Of a stretch of DNA of 64,000 nt, positions 44,707-57,516 are shown piece after piece; position 1 is the first letter of the stretch; the number at the start of each line of letters is the position of its first letter. The position numbers and the translations under genes are program-made. The stretch covers positions 1 to 64,000 of the forward strand of contig CALVEA010000005.1 in the NCBI GenBank assembly GCA_944326455.1, given 5' to 3'. Source of the stretch: Candidatus Gastranaerophilales bacterium (lineage in GTDB: Bacteria > Cyanobacteriota > Vampirovibrionia > Gastranaerophilales > Gastranaerophilaceae). The notes below the pieces were generated by a model. That model was not told where the DNA came from. It searched no databases and was given only the letters and a program-made list of their open reading frames with translations.

Positions 44707-45987
44707 TTAGCTGAATCTTGCAAACACTTTGTTAATATTTTTAAGATAGTCTTCTGTATTAAAACATTCATCTAATTCTAGGTCTGATAAAATATTTTCT
44801 TTCTCAAGACCTTTTCTAAAATTGCCTCCGCCAAGCGCCTCAAGAGCATGCTTTTGAACAATTCTGTAAGCATCCTCTCTTGTGTAACCTTTGTCTTCAA
44901 CAAGCTTCAACATAACCTTCTGGGAATAAATGACACCACCGTAAAGCTGTGTATTTTTAAGCATATTTTCCGGATGTACAACAAGATTTACCATTACATG
45001 CTTAAAACGGAAAAGCATAAAATCAACCAGTATTAACGAATCCGGGAAAATAATTCTTTCAGCGGAAGAGTGAGAAATATCTCTCTCATGCCACAAATTT
45101 ATATTTTCAAACGCAGCTAGCATGTTTGAACGTACAACTCTTGCTAATCCGCACAGGTTTTCGCAAAGAACCGGATTCTTTTTATGCGGCATTGCAGAAG
45201 AGCCTTTCTGATTCTTTCCAAAACCTTCCTCAACTTCTCTTACTTCCGTCCTTGCAAGATGCCTGATTTCTGTTGCATATTTTTCAATAAGAGATGCTAA
45301 GAGAGCAAGCTCAGACATAAACTTAGCATGTCTGTCACGTGAAATAATCTGGGTCGATATTTTCGCAGGTGCAAGTCCCAGTTCCATGCAAGCAATATTC
45401 TCCACTTCAACAGGGAGATTGCTGTAAGTGCCGACCGGACCGGAAATCTGTCCGACAGCTATCTCTTTCAAAGCCGCAATAAAAGTACATTTAGCTCTTT
45501 CCAGCTCATCCAGCCAATTAAGAAGCTTAAAACCAAAAGTCGTAACTTCCGCATGAACACCGTGAGACCTCCCGATACAAACTAAATCTTTGTACATAAA
45601 AGCTTTTTCTTTAATAACTTTTATTAATTCATCCAATTCTTTAAGAATAATATCCGAACTATCTTTAATTTGAAGAGCGAATGCAGTATCTATAACATCA
45701 GAACTTGTCAACCCCATGTGAATATATTTTGCAGATTCTGCCCCTACAGATTCATTAACCGCAGTCAAAAAAGCTATTACATCATGCTTAACTTCCTGCT
45801 CAATTTCATCAATTCTCTCCAGAGTAAAAGAAGCTTTATTTTTTATATCATTTATTGCATCATAAGGGATTTTACCAAGTTTTACATAAGCTTCGCAAAC
45901 AGCAAGTTCGACTTTTAAATAGTAATTAAACTTTACTTCTAAATCCCAGATTTTTTTAATTTCTTTACGTGAATATCTCTCAATCAT
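44707..45987 (-). CDS. purB: Adenylosuccinate lyase
   Basis: PurB acts twice in purine synthesis, releasing fumarate from SAICAR and from adenylosuccinate. The superfamily signature GSSAMPHKKNP is present, as are GLTSSDVIDTA, SHGVHAEVTTFG and the N-terminal YSRKEIKKIWDLE. The length of 426 residues is normal. A TATAAT lies 7 bases before the ATG with no Shine-Dalgarno between, so the mRNA may be leaderless. Although rpoB is downstream on the same strand, 223 bases separate them. Confidence 0.96.
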   Translation of the reverse strand: MIERYSRKEIKKIWDLEVKFNYYLKVELAVCEAYVKLGKIPYDAINDIKNKASFTLERIDEIEQEVKHDVIAFLTAVNESVGAESAKYIHMGLTSSDVIDTAFALQIKDSSDIILKELDELIKVIKEKAFMYKDLVCIGRSHGVHAEVTTFGFKLLNWLDELERAKCTFIAALKEIAVGQISGPVGTYSNLPVEVENIACMELGLAPAKISTQIISRDRHAKFMSELALLASLIEKYATEIRHLARTEVREVEEGFGKNQKGSSAMPHKKNPVLCENLCGLARVVRSNMLAAFENINLWHERDISHSSAERIIFPDSLILVDFMLFRFKHVMVNLVVHPENMLKNTQLYGGVIYSQKVMLKLVEDKGYTREDAYRIVQKHALEALGGGNFRKGLEKENILSDLELDECFNTEDYLKNINKVFARFS

Positions 45988-45994
45988 AGAAAAA

Positions 45995-46000
45995 ATTATA
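45995..46000 (-). promoter_or_regulatory. -10 element of purB
   Basis: TATAAT on the minus strand lies 7 bases before the purB ATG, close to the N6 spacing of the other leaderless candidates. Confidence 0.45.
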
Positions 46001-46132
46001 CTATAAATTGCATGTTTTTTAAAACATGTAAACTAACATAAAATATTGTATTATTTATTAGTCATTCGCCTAATTTCACAAAAGAATTTACCTTATATTA
46101 TATTCTGTAGTGAAATTAATAATATAACTGCA

Positions 46133-46423
46133 ATGGATATCTTGACAGAAAGAGAAACTGAATATTTATCACTTGTAGCAATGGGATTTCAAAATACAGA
46201 AATTGCCAAAATTCTATATGTTTCACCGTGCACTGTAAAAAAGACGTTGGAAACTATTTTTGTTAAATTATTTGCAAAAGATAGAGCAAGTGCTGTTGCA
46301 TTAGGCTTTTTATATGGAATCCTTACTCTAAATTCAATAACCCGTATTATTGAAAGATACCGTCTTAATACCGTATACGCACTTCAAATTACACCTTTTG
46401 AACAGAAAAAATTTACAGACTAA
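46133..46423 (+). CDS. Small LuxR/GerE-type helix-turn-helix protein
   Basis: From the ATG at 46133 the product is 96 residues. The first 60 form a GerE domain: LTERETEYLSLVAMGFQNTE, then IAKILYVSPCTVKKTLETIF. No receiver or ligand domain is present. A Cys is at the turn position of the DNA-recognition part, and a 30-residue tail follows. It could be a stand-alone regulator, or one that works with a separate partner. The longer reading frame from 46046 has a poor N-terminus. TATAAC lies 4 bases upstream, so the message may also be leaderless. Confidence 0.75.
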   Translation: MDILTERETEYLSLVAMGFQNTEIAKILYVSPCTVKKTLETIFVKLFAKDRASAVALGFLYGILTLNSITRIIERYRLNTVYALQITPFEQKKFTD

Positions 46424-46453
46424 AAAAGAAGGCTGCATAGCCTTCTTTTTTAG
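46420..46453. terminator. Bidirectional terminator
   Basis: A 15-bp perfect hairpin (CTAAAAAAGAAGGCT with its complement) and a GCAT loop separate the convergent LuxR-type gene and coiled-coil gene. It overlaps the stop codon of the former. Confidence 0.9.
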
Positions 46454-46455
46454 TT

Positions 46456-46773
46456 TTAATCCTTATTAAAAAGCGATTTCCAGAAGCTTGCTTCCGCCTC
46501 AATTGCATTACGAGTATTTTCTCTCCTTTGCTGCGCCTCGCGCTGCTGGCGCTTTAATTCACGTTGTTTACGTTTGAGTTCGCGCTGGCGCTGTTTTTGT
46601 TGCCGTTCACGTGCTTTTTGTTGAGCTTCGGCTTGCGCATTTAGCTCTTTCTCTTTTTGCGTTATCGGAGAGATTAAATTATTAACATAATTTTCTATTC
46701 TGGATTCCGCTGCATAAACTGCCGCAGAAGATAAAAACGCAGCTACAAAAGCCATAGACAAAAACTTTTTCAT
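46456..46773 (-). CDS. Secreted Gln/Arg-rich coiled-coil protein, paralogue 2
   Basis: The 105-residue precursor has a signal peptide (MKKFLSMAFVAAFLSSAAVYA) followed by AESRIENYVNNLISPITQKE and then a strongly basic Gln/Arg/Lys coiled coil (about residues 45-90). The ATG at 46773 has AAGGAG 7 bases upstream; the ATG two codons earlier is too close to it. It is clearly a paralogue of the gene upstream, sharing the conserved AESR(I/L)ENYVN and SPIT-KEKE blocks. The function is unknown. Confidence 0.8.
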   Translation of the reverse strand: MKKFLSMAFVAAFLSSAAVYAAESRIENYVNNLISPITQKEKELNAQAEAQQKARERQQKQRQRELKRKQRELKRQQREAQQRRENTRNAIEAEASFWKSLFNKD

Positions 46774-46788
46774 CTTCATACTCCTTTG

Positions 46789-47136
46789 TTATTTTTTAAG
46801 CAATGAATTCCAGTAATCTTTTTCAGCTTGGACAGCTTCTTTAGTTGCCTGGCGTCTTGCTTGAGCTTCTTTTCTTTGTTTTTCCATTGCAGCTTGTCTT
46901 TCTTCTTGCTGTCTTTTGTATGCTTCTTGTTTTTCTCTTTGTTGTTTTTCGTAAGCAGCCTTTTTAGCAGCATTTTCTTTCTGCTGAGCTTCTACCTTAG
47001 CATTGAATTCTTTTTCCTTGTTAGTAATAGGAGAAAGTTTTTTGTTTACATAGTTTTCCAATCTTGATTCTGCAGCTGAGGCAGCAAGCGTTCCTGTAAG
47101 AGCAATAAGTGTTAAAACAGTTAATATTTTTTTCAT
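46789..47136 (-). CDS. Secreted Gln/Lys-rich coiled-coil protein, paralogue 1
   Basis: The 115-residue precursor has a signal peptide (MKKILTVLTLIALTGTLAAS), then AESRLENYVNKKLSPITNKE and a long charged helix rich in Gln, Lys and Glu, ending DYWNSLLKK. It precedes its paralogue by 15 bases, so the two are cotranscribed from the promoter upstream of 47136 (AAAGGAG before the ATG). The two proteins share the framework but differ in charge. They may form a heteromeric periplasmic coiled coil. I know no named family. Confidence 0.8.
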   Translation of the reverse strand: MKKILTVLTLIALTGTLAASAAESRLENYVNKKLSPITNKEKEFNAKVEAQQKENAAKKAAYEKQQREKQEAYKRQQEERQAAMEKQRKEAQARRQATKEAVQAEKDYWNSLLKK

Positions 47137-47200
47137 ATAAAACTCCTTTCTTTCTCTCTAAATAAATCACATTTTAGACTACATTTTTTTAATTTTCAAG

Positions 47201-47206
47201 TATAAT
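47201..47206 (+). promoter_or_regulatory. -10 element of wecG-like gene, leaderless arrangement
   Basis: TATAAT lies exactly 6 bases before the ATG at 47213, with no ribosome site. Confidence 0.5.
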
Positions 47207-47212
47207 GTTAAT

Positions 47213-47929
47213 ATGAGTGCAGAATTACTAGGACTAAATATTGATACATTCGGATTCGAAGAAGCTGTTAATAGAGCTAAAATACTCATTGATGGACGAA
47301 AAGTTTCTCAGATTGTTACTATCAATCCTGAAATGTTTGAGACAGCACAAAAAGACAACGATTTTACAAACATAATTAAAGAAGCTGATATGGTTATACC
47401 AGACGGGGTCGGTGTTAAAATCGCATTAAAACTCAACGGCGTAAATACGGAAAGAATTCCGGGGATTGATTTTGCTTACAGACTATTAGAAGAAGCTGCA
47501 ATAAATAATATTCCTGCAGCTATTATAGGAGCTAAAGAAGAAGTTGTAACTAAAGCTGTAGACAATCTGACAAAAAAGATTAACGGGTTGAATATTGTTT
47601 ACTGCCATAATGGATATTTTGAGGATGATAACAAAATTTATGAAGAAATCAACCTAAAATCACCTAAGCTTATTCTTGTCGCAATGGGTTCACCAAGGCA
47701 GGAAAGATTTATTTATAATGCAAAAAAAGTTTTAAAACCGGCTCTTATGATAGGAATAGGCGGAAGCCTTGATGTTTGGTCGGGAAATATTAAAAGAGCG
47801 CCAAAACTTTTTAGAATAATTGGGATGGAATGGCTTTATCGGACAATTACACAGCCCTCTCGAATTAAAAGGATATTCCCAACATTACCTGTTTTCTTAA
47901 TTAAGTCAATTACAAAAAGGAGTTTATAA
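47213..47929 (+). CDS. WecG/TagA/CpsF-family glycosyltransferase
   Basis: The 238-residue enzyme likely transfers a sugar (N-acetylmannosamine or its uronic acid in known members) to a lipid-linked acceptor in surface-polysaccharide synthesis. The family pattern is clear: [11 protein letters not shown] near the start, [32 protein letters not shown], then [11 protein letters not shown] and [16 protein letters not shown]. The stop overlaps the transketolase gene by one base (TAATG). The donor and acceptor are not known. Confidence 0.92.
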   Translation: MSAELLGLNIDTFGFEEAVNRAKILIDGRKVSQIVTINPEMFETAQKDNDFTNIIKEADMVIPDGVGVKIALKLNGVNTERIPGIDFAYRLLEEAAINNIPAAIIGAKEEVVTKAVDNLTKKINGLNIVYCHNGYFEDDNKIYEEINLKSPKLILVAMGSPRQERFIYNAKKVLKPALMIGIGGSLDVWSGNIKRAPKLFRIIGMEWLYRTITQPSRIKRIFPTLPVFLIKSITKRSL

Positions 47930-48756
47930 TGCTTAATCCCCAAGAAATCGAAAAACTTGAAGCTTCTGCAAAAGAAGTTCGAAGAAATATATTAAAAATG
48001 GTACACAATGCAAAATCAGGTCATCCCGGCGGCTCGCTTTCCGGTGCTGATATTCTAACAGTTCTTTACGAAAAATGTTTAAATATTCCTACAAATTGGG
48101 ATAAGGACTCCGATTTTGACAAAAGAGACCGGTTTATAATTTCCAAAGGGCATGCTTCCCCTCTTCTTTACGCTATACTTGCGCAGCATGGAATTATCTC
48201 CAAGGACGAGCTGCTAACATTCAGAAAAATGAACAGCAAACTCCAAGGACATCCGGCACGCGGATATCTTCCTGGAATTGAAACATCTACGGGCTCTTTA
48301 GGACAAGGACTCTCTGTCGGATGCGGAATCGCAATGGGACTCAAGCTTGATAAAAACCCTGCCAAGGTAGTTGTTTACATGGGTGACGGCGAACTACAGG
48401 AAGGATCCTGTTGGGAAGCTTTTATGCAGGCAGCCCATAGAAATTTAGACAACCTCATTGCAATCATAGACAGAAACAAGCTACAAATAGACGGATGTAC
48501 CGAAAATGTCATGGCACTTGGAGATGTTTCCGAAAAGATTAAAGCCTTTGGATGGAATGTTATTGAAATAGATGGACATAATATTGAAGAAATATACTCA
48601 GCCGTTGAGAAGGCTAAAGAATCCGACAAACCGTTCGCTATTATTGCAAGAACTATAAAAGGAAAAGGTGTCTCTTTCATGGAAAACCAAGCCGGATGGC
48701 ATGGTAAAGCCCCTAATGATGAGCAGCTTGAATTAGCTTTAAAAGAATTGGAGTAA
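47929..48756 (+). CDS. Transketolase, N-terminal subunit
   Basis: This 275-residue protein is the thiamine-diphosphate-binding half of a split transketolase, for pentose-phosphate sugar interconversion. [24 protein letters not shown], the ThDP/Mg motif [10 protein letters not shown]...NKLQIDG and KGVSFMEN are present. The C-terminal half is not the next gene and is not in the window, so it must be encoded elsewhere. The start has AAAAGGAG. A small Cys-rich gene follows after 2 bases. Confidence 0.95.
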   Translation: MLNPQEIEKLEASAKEVRRNILKMVHNAKSGHPGGSLSGADILTVLYEKCLNIPTNWDKDSDFDKRDRFIISKGHASPLLYAILAQHGIISKDELLTFRKMNSKLQGHPARGYLPGIETSTGSLGQGLSVGCGIAMGLKLDKNPAKVVVYMGDGELQEGSCWEAFMQAAHRNLDNLIAIIDRNKLQIDGCTENVMALGDVSEKIKAFGWNVIEIDGHNIEEIYSAVEKAKESDKPFAIIARTIKGKGVSFMENQAGWHGKAPNDEQLELALKELE

Positions 48757-48758
48757 CT

Positions 48759-48958
48759 ATGAAAACTTGTCCATTTAATGATAACAAAAACTGCGACAAT
48801 AATTGTCCCCTTTACATTTCTCCGGAAGACTTGAATGAATTTGTGACAGCAAGACTAGCCTCTATAGGGGTTCTTAGCAGAAAAGAGGGCGAATGCTCCC
48901 TAAAAATGCTTGCACTAAGTCAAAGCAGAATAGTATTTGAAAACACTAATACAAGAGG

Positions 48959-48962
<4 letters not shown>
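48759..48962 (+). CDS. Small Cys-rich protein, unknown
   Basis: The 67-residue product starts MKTCPFNDNKNCDNNCPLYI, with Cys at 4, 12 and 16 and another at 46. That is enough for a metal site or disulfide but matches no family I know. It begins 2 bases after transketolase, with GGAG in the transketolase stop region, so it is cotranscribed. Its stop overlaps the convergent membrane-protein gene. Confidence 0.65.
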
Positions 48963-52690
<3,728 letters not shown>

Positions 52691-52695
52691 CAAAA

Positions 52696-53220
52696 CTATC
52701 CTACATTAACATTCTCGCCAGAATCTTCAACATTAGCATCATTTGACACACGTACATCAGAAATTGTTCCGTTAAACTTATATGTCTTACCCTCTAATGT
52801 GACAGGCAGCCCCATTTTAATCTTATTACCTCCCACGACAGCACCGTCTTTCGTTATTTTAGCTGTATCTGTAATAGTTACAACGGCATCATAAATTGAA
52901 GGTTGAGACGGGTCATTAACAGGAATATACCTGCCAGCCGGTGAAAGTGTTTTGCGAGGCTGTGAAGAAACATCAACAACAGTCAATTCCGTATATGGAA
53001 CATTCCTTATTGTTATAAATGTTTTATCATTTTTCTTAACAGGGAATTCTTCGCCAGTAACAGTAACTCCTCTTAAAAACACTTGAAAAGAAATAGACGA
53101 AGTCGCCTCTATTTGCTTATCAGCAGTCTGTCTCAAATGTTTTGCGGTATATAAACCTACCAGCAGCGCTATAATAACGCCGCCAATAATAATTAAATCC
53201 ACTAAACTAAACTTTCTCAT
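52696..53220 (-). CDS. DUF4330-family membrane-anchored protein
   Basis: The 174-residue product has one N-terminal membrane segment (residues 8-27) and a beta-rich extracytoplasmic domain ending VTLEGKTYKFNGTISDVRVS, as in DUF4330. GGAG precedes the ATG. Its TAG overlaps the region of the IctB-like ribosome site 6 bases further on, so they are cotranscribed. Its function is unknown, but the company of IctB-like and heptose kinase genes suggests envelope work. Confidence 0.8.
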   Translation of the reverse strand: MRKFSLVDLIIIGGVIIALLVGLYTAKHLRQTADKQIEATSSISFQVFLRGVTVTGEEFPVKKNDKTFITIRNVPYTELTVVDVSSQPRKTLSPAGRYIPVNDPSQPSIYDAVVTITDTAKITKDGAVVGGNKIKMGLPVTLEGKTYKFNGTISDVRVSNDANVEDSGENVNVG

Positions 53221-53232
53221 ATAATTCTCCTC

Positions 53233-54252
53233 TTAAGTATCTAATTCTATGACTTCAGGCATAGCAGATAATATTTCTTCACATGTTGTTACTGCGCATC
53301 CAAATTGTTTTATTACAATTCCAGCTGCTATATTTCCCAGTATTGCAGCATACACAGGTTCGGCACCGGCTGCTAAAGCAAGTGTATATGTAGCTGTAAC
53401 AGTATCTCCTGCACCTGTAACATCAAAAACTTTTGACTTGTTAAATACCGGAATATGAGTATATTTTCCGCCTTTTTCTATTACTACCATTCCTTCAGAA
53501 CCACATGTAATAAGGATACATTCAGCTCCGGTTTGATCCATCAAGGAATAACCCGCTCTTATAAAATCGTCTTTTGTCTTTAAAGGATAACCGACATATT
53601 TTTGTGTATCAGGAAAATTTGGAGTCATTGAATATACGCCCTTATAACGATTCAAATCTCTTTGTGCATCAACAACAACTTTCTTGGAATATTTTTTAGC
53701 ACTTTCCGTAACACATTTTATAATATTATCTGATAACGTTCCAATATGGTAATCTGATAGGATAACCGCATCAAAATCCGGGATTAACTTTTCGATTTTA
53801 TCAATCAAAATTTTTTCAGTTTCTTTTGATATCGGAGCATTTGTTTGCCTATCTATTCTTACAATTTGCTGGGTAATAGAATGCGAACAAGAACCGGAAA
53901 TTCTGGTTTTCGTAATTGTTTTTCGCTCCTTATCCGTAACAAGAGAAGAACAATCAATGCCGGCTTCGGCAAAAGCATTTTTTAAATCATTTGCTTGATA
54001 ATCATCCCCAATAACGCCAATAACACTAACCTTACCGCCATTTATTGAAGAAACGTTATGAGCAGCATTAGAAGCACCACCCAAAATGTGTTTGGTGTGA
54101 GTATGCTGCAATATTAAAACGGGAGCTTCTCTAGATATTCTTTCGGTATCTCCATAAACCATTTCATCAAGAGCCAAATCCCCTATTACAAGGATTTTTG
54201 ACTCCCCAAGTTTATTTATCAAGTTCTTCAATTTCTCAATACTTATATCCAT
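53233..54252 (-). CDS. D-glycero-beta-D-manno-heptose 7-phosphate kinase (RfaE1-like)
   Basis: This PfkB-family sugar kinase resembles the kinase half of HldE/RfaE. GGASNAAHNVSSI and the C-terminal DVTGAGDTVTATYTLA (with the catalytic Asp) are clear. It lacks the nucleotidyltransferase half, so ADP-heptose formation needs a separate enzyme. A lipopolysaccharide core role is likely. I chose the third in-frame ATG; earlier ones at 54279 and 54261 are possible but lack a good ribosome site. It heads the run with DUF4330, IctB-like and ligA genes, 12 bases ahead of DUF4330. Confidence 0.88.
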   Translation of the reverse strand: MDISIEKLKNLINKLGESKILVIGDLALDEMVYGDTERISREAPVLILQHTHTKHILGGASNAAHNVSSINGGKVSVIGVIGDDYQANDLKNAFAEAGIDCSSLVTDKERKTITKTRISGSCSHSITQQIVRIDRQTNAPISKETEKILIDKIEKLIPDFDAVILSDYHIGTLSDNIIKCVTESAKKYSKKVVVDAQRDLNRYKGVYSMTPNFPDTQKYVGYPLKTKDDFIRAGYSLMDQTGAECILITCGSEGMVVIEKGGKYTHIPVFNKSKVFDVTGAGDTVTATYTLALAAGAEPVYAAILGNIAAGIVIKQFGCAVTTCEEILSAMPEVIELDT

Positions 54253-54342
54253 AAATTCCATCTCTCTTATGATTGTCATCTATTGAAATATCATATATAA
54301 TATTATCATAAAAATAAAAGTTAAATTTTAGGATAGTTCTGA

Positions 54343-55272
54343 ATGGCTGAAAATGAGTTTCAAAATAGTAAAATTTACAGTGAGAATGACACGTTTGATA
54401 TAAATGAACTTGCTGCTATAGATGAAGAAATCACCCCTGAATTTATAGAAAATCTCCAGTCTAAAGTATCTAAAAATGCAGAAAAGTTAAATAACGCAGT
54501 TAAACCTTCTCTGCCAAATGATGATTCAGAACTTTTTGAAGAAATTCCGGCTGCTTCGGACGATGAAAAAGCGGAAGAAGCTCATTCTCCTGAACTAAAA
54601 AACCCGGCTGTAAAACCTTCTGATATTGATGAAAATGTTGATGACAACTATATAAAAAAATATAAAGCTAAAATAAATAAGCAAGAAGCGGCTTTGAATA
54701 GCGATACTCAAACTACACCAGAGCTAAAGCCAAATCCAAAGGCTCAAAAAACAAAACCGTCGGTTCAAAGTGATAGCCCAAAAGAATCCGCCGAATCGGA
54801 TAAAAAGCCGCAAGAATCTGAAACCGAAGGAAAAGAGAATAAAGAAATAGAGAATTTAACCAGCGGGAATATTCTTGAAAAACCACTTGCAAATGAGCAA
54901 TTAAAATACAATGAAAGCTTGGATTATCTTGACAATAACACAAAATATGCCAAGTATGTAATCTATATAGCTCCAGAAAACATTGAGTTTATGGAAAGCT
55001 TAACAGTGAAAGAGCGCAAAAACTTAATAAATAAGATTTTAAGAGAACAAGATAATATAGCAGTAACAAAAAGACACCTTGGAATAGTACAATCAACCAT
55101 AAAACATGTAATAATAGCTATTTTAACATTGGCTATTACAATTCCTGCCGTATATATCACTATTAATGCATCTTTGGAAGCGACTATTAATAATTACAGA
55201 AGGTCACAGTCCATATTTAAAACTTTATATAAAGAGCATGGCAAAATAAAAACTAATGCTCACCTAAAATAG
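54343..55272 (+). CDS. Acidic disordered protein with C-terminal membrane segment
   Basis: The 309-residue product has a disordered, Glu/Asp/Pro/Lys-rich first 190 residues. A folded helical part follows (residues 205-245, ESLTVKERKNLINKIL) and one membrane segment (about 252-273) near the C-terminus. The polarity of insertion is not clear; it could be a tail-anchored cytoplasmic protein. I recognise no family. A TAGGA lies 10 bases before the ATG. It converges with the next gene, 1 base apart. Confidence 0.7.
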   Translation: MAENEFQNSKIYSENDTFDINELAAIDEEITPEFIENLQSKVSKNAEKLNNAVKPSLPNDDSELFEEIPAASDDEKAEEAHSPELKNPAVKPSDIDENVDDNYIKKYKAKINKQEAALNSDTQTTPELKPNPKAQKTKPSVQSDSPKESAESDKKPQESETEGKENKEIENLTSGNILEKPLANEQLKYNESLDYLDNNTKYAKYVIYIAPENIEFMESLTVKERKNLINKILREQDNIAVTKRHLGIVQSTIKHVIIAILTLAITIPAVYITINASLEATINNYRRSQSIFKTLYKEHGKIKTNAHLK

Positions 55273-55273
55273 T

Positions 55274-55972
55274 TTATGCAGACTGCTCACCTAGTAGTTT
55301 ATCTGCAATATTGCTGCCAAGCTGATAACCGGTAATTGATGCCATAACAAAAGCAAGACCTTTTAGCATACCAGGAACCGGTTTTAATGAAATTTTATTA
55401 AAGAGTTTTTTAGTTGCACAGTAATCCTTAATAGCACTTGCTTGTTCTTTTAAAAATGGATTTTGGCAATATAAGCTATCTCTTGCAACTGTAACTTTTT
55501 TACCATCAATCTTTTTGGTAAGCGGCATACCTAAAAATTTCTTTGCAGCAGATTCTGCAGTAAACATAGTTGTTAAAGCGAGAGATTCTCTAGCTAAAGC
55601 ATCTGCCTTATCATCTGAATATAAAACTTTTACACCGCTTGTAGCACAGATAATAGGATTTATATTATCTGCAGTAAATTGAACAACTTTTCCTACACCT
55701 TTTAAAAATTTACCTTCATTTGCCATATTTTTAATAGCTTGTTCAGCACTCTTAAAGGTTTCACCGGCAGCTTTATCACTAACTTGAACCATATCACTTG
55801 TTGCTTTAGCAGCTTTTAAGGTTTGACCTGCAGCTAAATCCATATTCATCATGCCATATATAGGATTCTCTTCTATTGCATCTACACCTTTAGATGCTCT
55901 TCTAAAAGAGAACACAGCGTTTGATGCAATAGCCGGAGCAAATAATGCAATTGATGATAAACCTGCTGTCAT
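55274..55972 (-). CDS. Unknown Ala/Lys-rich protein with hydrophobic ends
   Basis: The 232-residue product has a hydrophobic N-terminus (MTAGLSSIALFAPAIASNAV), a long helical middle rich in Ala and Lys, and a hydrophobic segment near residues 200-220 (GMLKGLAFVMASITGYQL). No family is recognised. The gene is preceded by GTAAGG and by an AT-rich promoter like those at 33322 and 32963. Confidence 0.7.
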   Translation of the reverse strand: MTAGLSSIALFAPAIASNAVFSFRRASKGVDAIEENPIYGMMNMDLAAGQTLKAAKATSDMVQVSDKAAGETFKSAEQAIKNMANEGKFLKGVGKVVQFTADNINPIICATSGVKVLYSDDKADALARESLALTTMFTAESAAKKFLGMPLTKKIDGKKVTVARDSLYCQNPFLKEQASAIKDYCATKKLFNKISLKPVPGMLKGLAFVMASITGYQLGSNIADKLLGEQSA

Positions 55973-55996
55973 AATTTAACCTTACACACTGTAATA

Positions 55997-56013
55997 CTAC
56001 AAATATATAAAGT
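55997..56013 (-). promoter_or_regulatory. AT-rich promoter, shared family (copy 4)
   Basis: On the minus strand this reads ACTTTATATATTTGTAG, ending 24 bases before the ATG at 55972. Its first 11 bases match the copies at 32963 and 33322 exactly. Confidence 0.5.
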
Positions 56014-56070
56014 AAATTTATGCAGAGAAATTGCATATAAATCACAAGGTTTTACAAATCTTAATAAATA

Positions 56071-57417
56071 TTAAGCCTCTTCTGATTCAGATTCCGACTG
56101 TGACACAGGCTCCTTGTAAACTTTTAATTTTGTTATTCTTGCGCCATCAACTTCAATAACGGTAAAAGTCAGCCCTTCATAAGTAACTGAATCGCCTACA
56201 TTGGCAATATGACCAATCAATTTTACAACCAGCCCGGCAATAGTTTCCACATCATCTTCTTCAAATCTTGAAGCTTTTATCCCAAAAAATTCTGCAAGTT
56301 CATCAATACGCATCATTGCATTTGCAATGTATGTATTTTCGCCAATTTCTCTTATATCAGCCTCTTCCTCTTCATCAAATTCGTCTTGGACATCGCCTAT
56401 TATCTCTTCCAGAACATCTTCAAGCGTTATTAAACCTGCAGTTCCGCCGAATTCATCAATTACAACAGCAACCTGAGCATGTTCTTTTTTGAATTGGATA
56501 ATTAAATTGTCAAGAGTCATTGTTTCCGGCACAAGCATTAAAGGTCTGATTAATTTTTCTATCGAAAAATTTTCTTTATTCATTGATAGTGAATATAAAT
56601 CTTTTACATGAATAAAACCTAATATTTTATCAATATTTTCTTCGTAAACAGGATATCTCGTATATTGATTCTCCAGCGCAAGCTTTGTTAAATCATCATA
56701 AGTAATATCATTAGGGATACAAAGCATGTCTGTACGAGGTATCATAACTTGTTTTGCCATCAAGTCAGAAAATTTAAACATATTATGCAGCATCTCTGCT
56801 TCTGTTTCATTTAATACGCCTTCGTTATAACTAACATCTACAAGCATATCTAACTCCTCTGTCGAATGTACAAGAGAAGAATCACTTGAGGTTGCATGAA
56901 ATGCGCATAAAATTTTATCTCCGGACACAAGAAGCAGCCAGACAAATGGCTTAAATATTGTTATAAACATGTCCATTGGAGTTGCAACAAGGAGCGCAAG
57001 TTTTTCTGTATGCTGCAATGCTAAGCACTTAGGAAGCTGCTCTCCAAGTAAAACATGGAAATAAGTTACCAGGACAAATGATATCGGCACGGCAACGGCA
57101 TGAGCAAAAATTGCAGCATTCGCAACAGGCAAAATTCTTATAACAGGTTCTATGAGTTGTACAATAGTAGCTTCTGCAACCCAACCTAAAGCAATACTGG
57201 CTATTGTTACTCCTAATTGTGCAGCTGCCAGCATTTTATTTGTTTCATTTACTAATTTTAAAGCACGCCGCGCGTGAGAGTTTCCCTCTTCACATAGCTG
57301 CTCAAGACGAGTCTTTCTAACCTTAACAAGAGAGAATTCCGCCGCTACAAAAAAACCGTTAACAAAGAGTAAAAAAACTATTATGAATATATTAACAAAT
57401 ATATCAGTCGGGTCCAT
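56071..57417 (-). CDS. CorC/HlyC-family CNNM-type membrane protein
   Basis: The 448-residue protein has a DUF21 (CNNM) membrane domain of four segments (residues 1-190, FFVAAEFSLVKVRKTRLEQL), then a pair of CBS domains (about 210-335, VMIPRTDMLCIP and VAVVIDEFGGTAGL), and a C-terminal CorC_HlyC domain (350-435). Family members are linked to magnesium and cobalt efflux. The gene is alone; its upstream region faces the DUF3326 gene on the other strand. Confidence 0.93.
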   Translation of the reverse strand: MDPTDIFVNIFIIVFLLFVNGFFVAAEFSLVKVRKTRLEQLCEEGNSHARRALKLVNETNKMLAAAQLGVTIASIALGWVAEATIVQLIEPVIRILPVANAAIFAHAVAVPISFVLVTYFHVLLGEQLPKCLALQHTEKLALLVATPMDMFITIFKPFVWLLLVSGDKILCAFHATSSDSSLVHSTEELDMLVDVSYNEGVLNETEAEMLHNMFKFSDLMAKQVMIPRTDMLCIPNDITYDDLTKLALENQYTRYPVYEENIDKILGFIHVKDLYSLSMNKENFSIEKLIRPLMLVPETMTLDNLIIQFKKEHAQVAVVIDEFGGTAGLITLEDVLEEIIGDVQDEFDEEEEADIREIGENTYIANAMMRIDELAEFFGIKASRFEEDDVETIAGLVVKLIGHIANVGDSVTYEGLTFTVIEVDGARITKLKVYKEPVSQSESESEEA

Positions 57418-57504
57418 TCCTCAAAAATACCTTTAATTTACATTTGTAATTTTACACTATATATGAATATTTTGCAATAATAGACAAAATCAGACCTGTT
57501 ATAA

Positions 57505-57510
57505 TATAAT
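57505..57510 (+). promoter_or_regulatory. -10 element of DUF3326 gene, leaderless arrangement
   Basis: TATAAT lies exactly 6 bases before the ATG at 57517, with no ribosome site between. Confidence 0.5.
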
Positions 57511-57516
57511 CGGAAT

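Noticed and set aside
46776-46973. Lys-rich 65-residue frame inside the coiled-coil gene region
   Set aside because: It overlaps the signal-peptide gene in another frame and has no ribosome site. It is a product of the low-complexity repeat codons.
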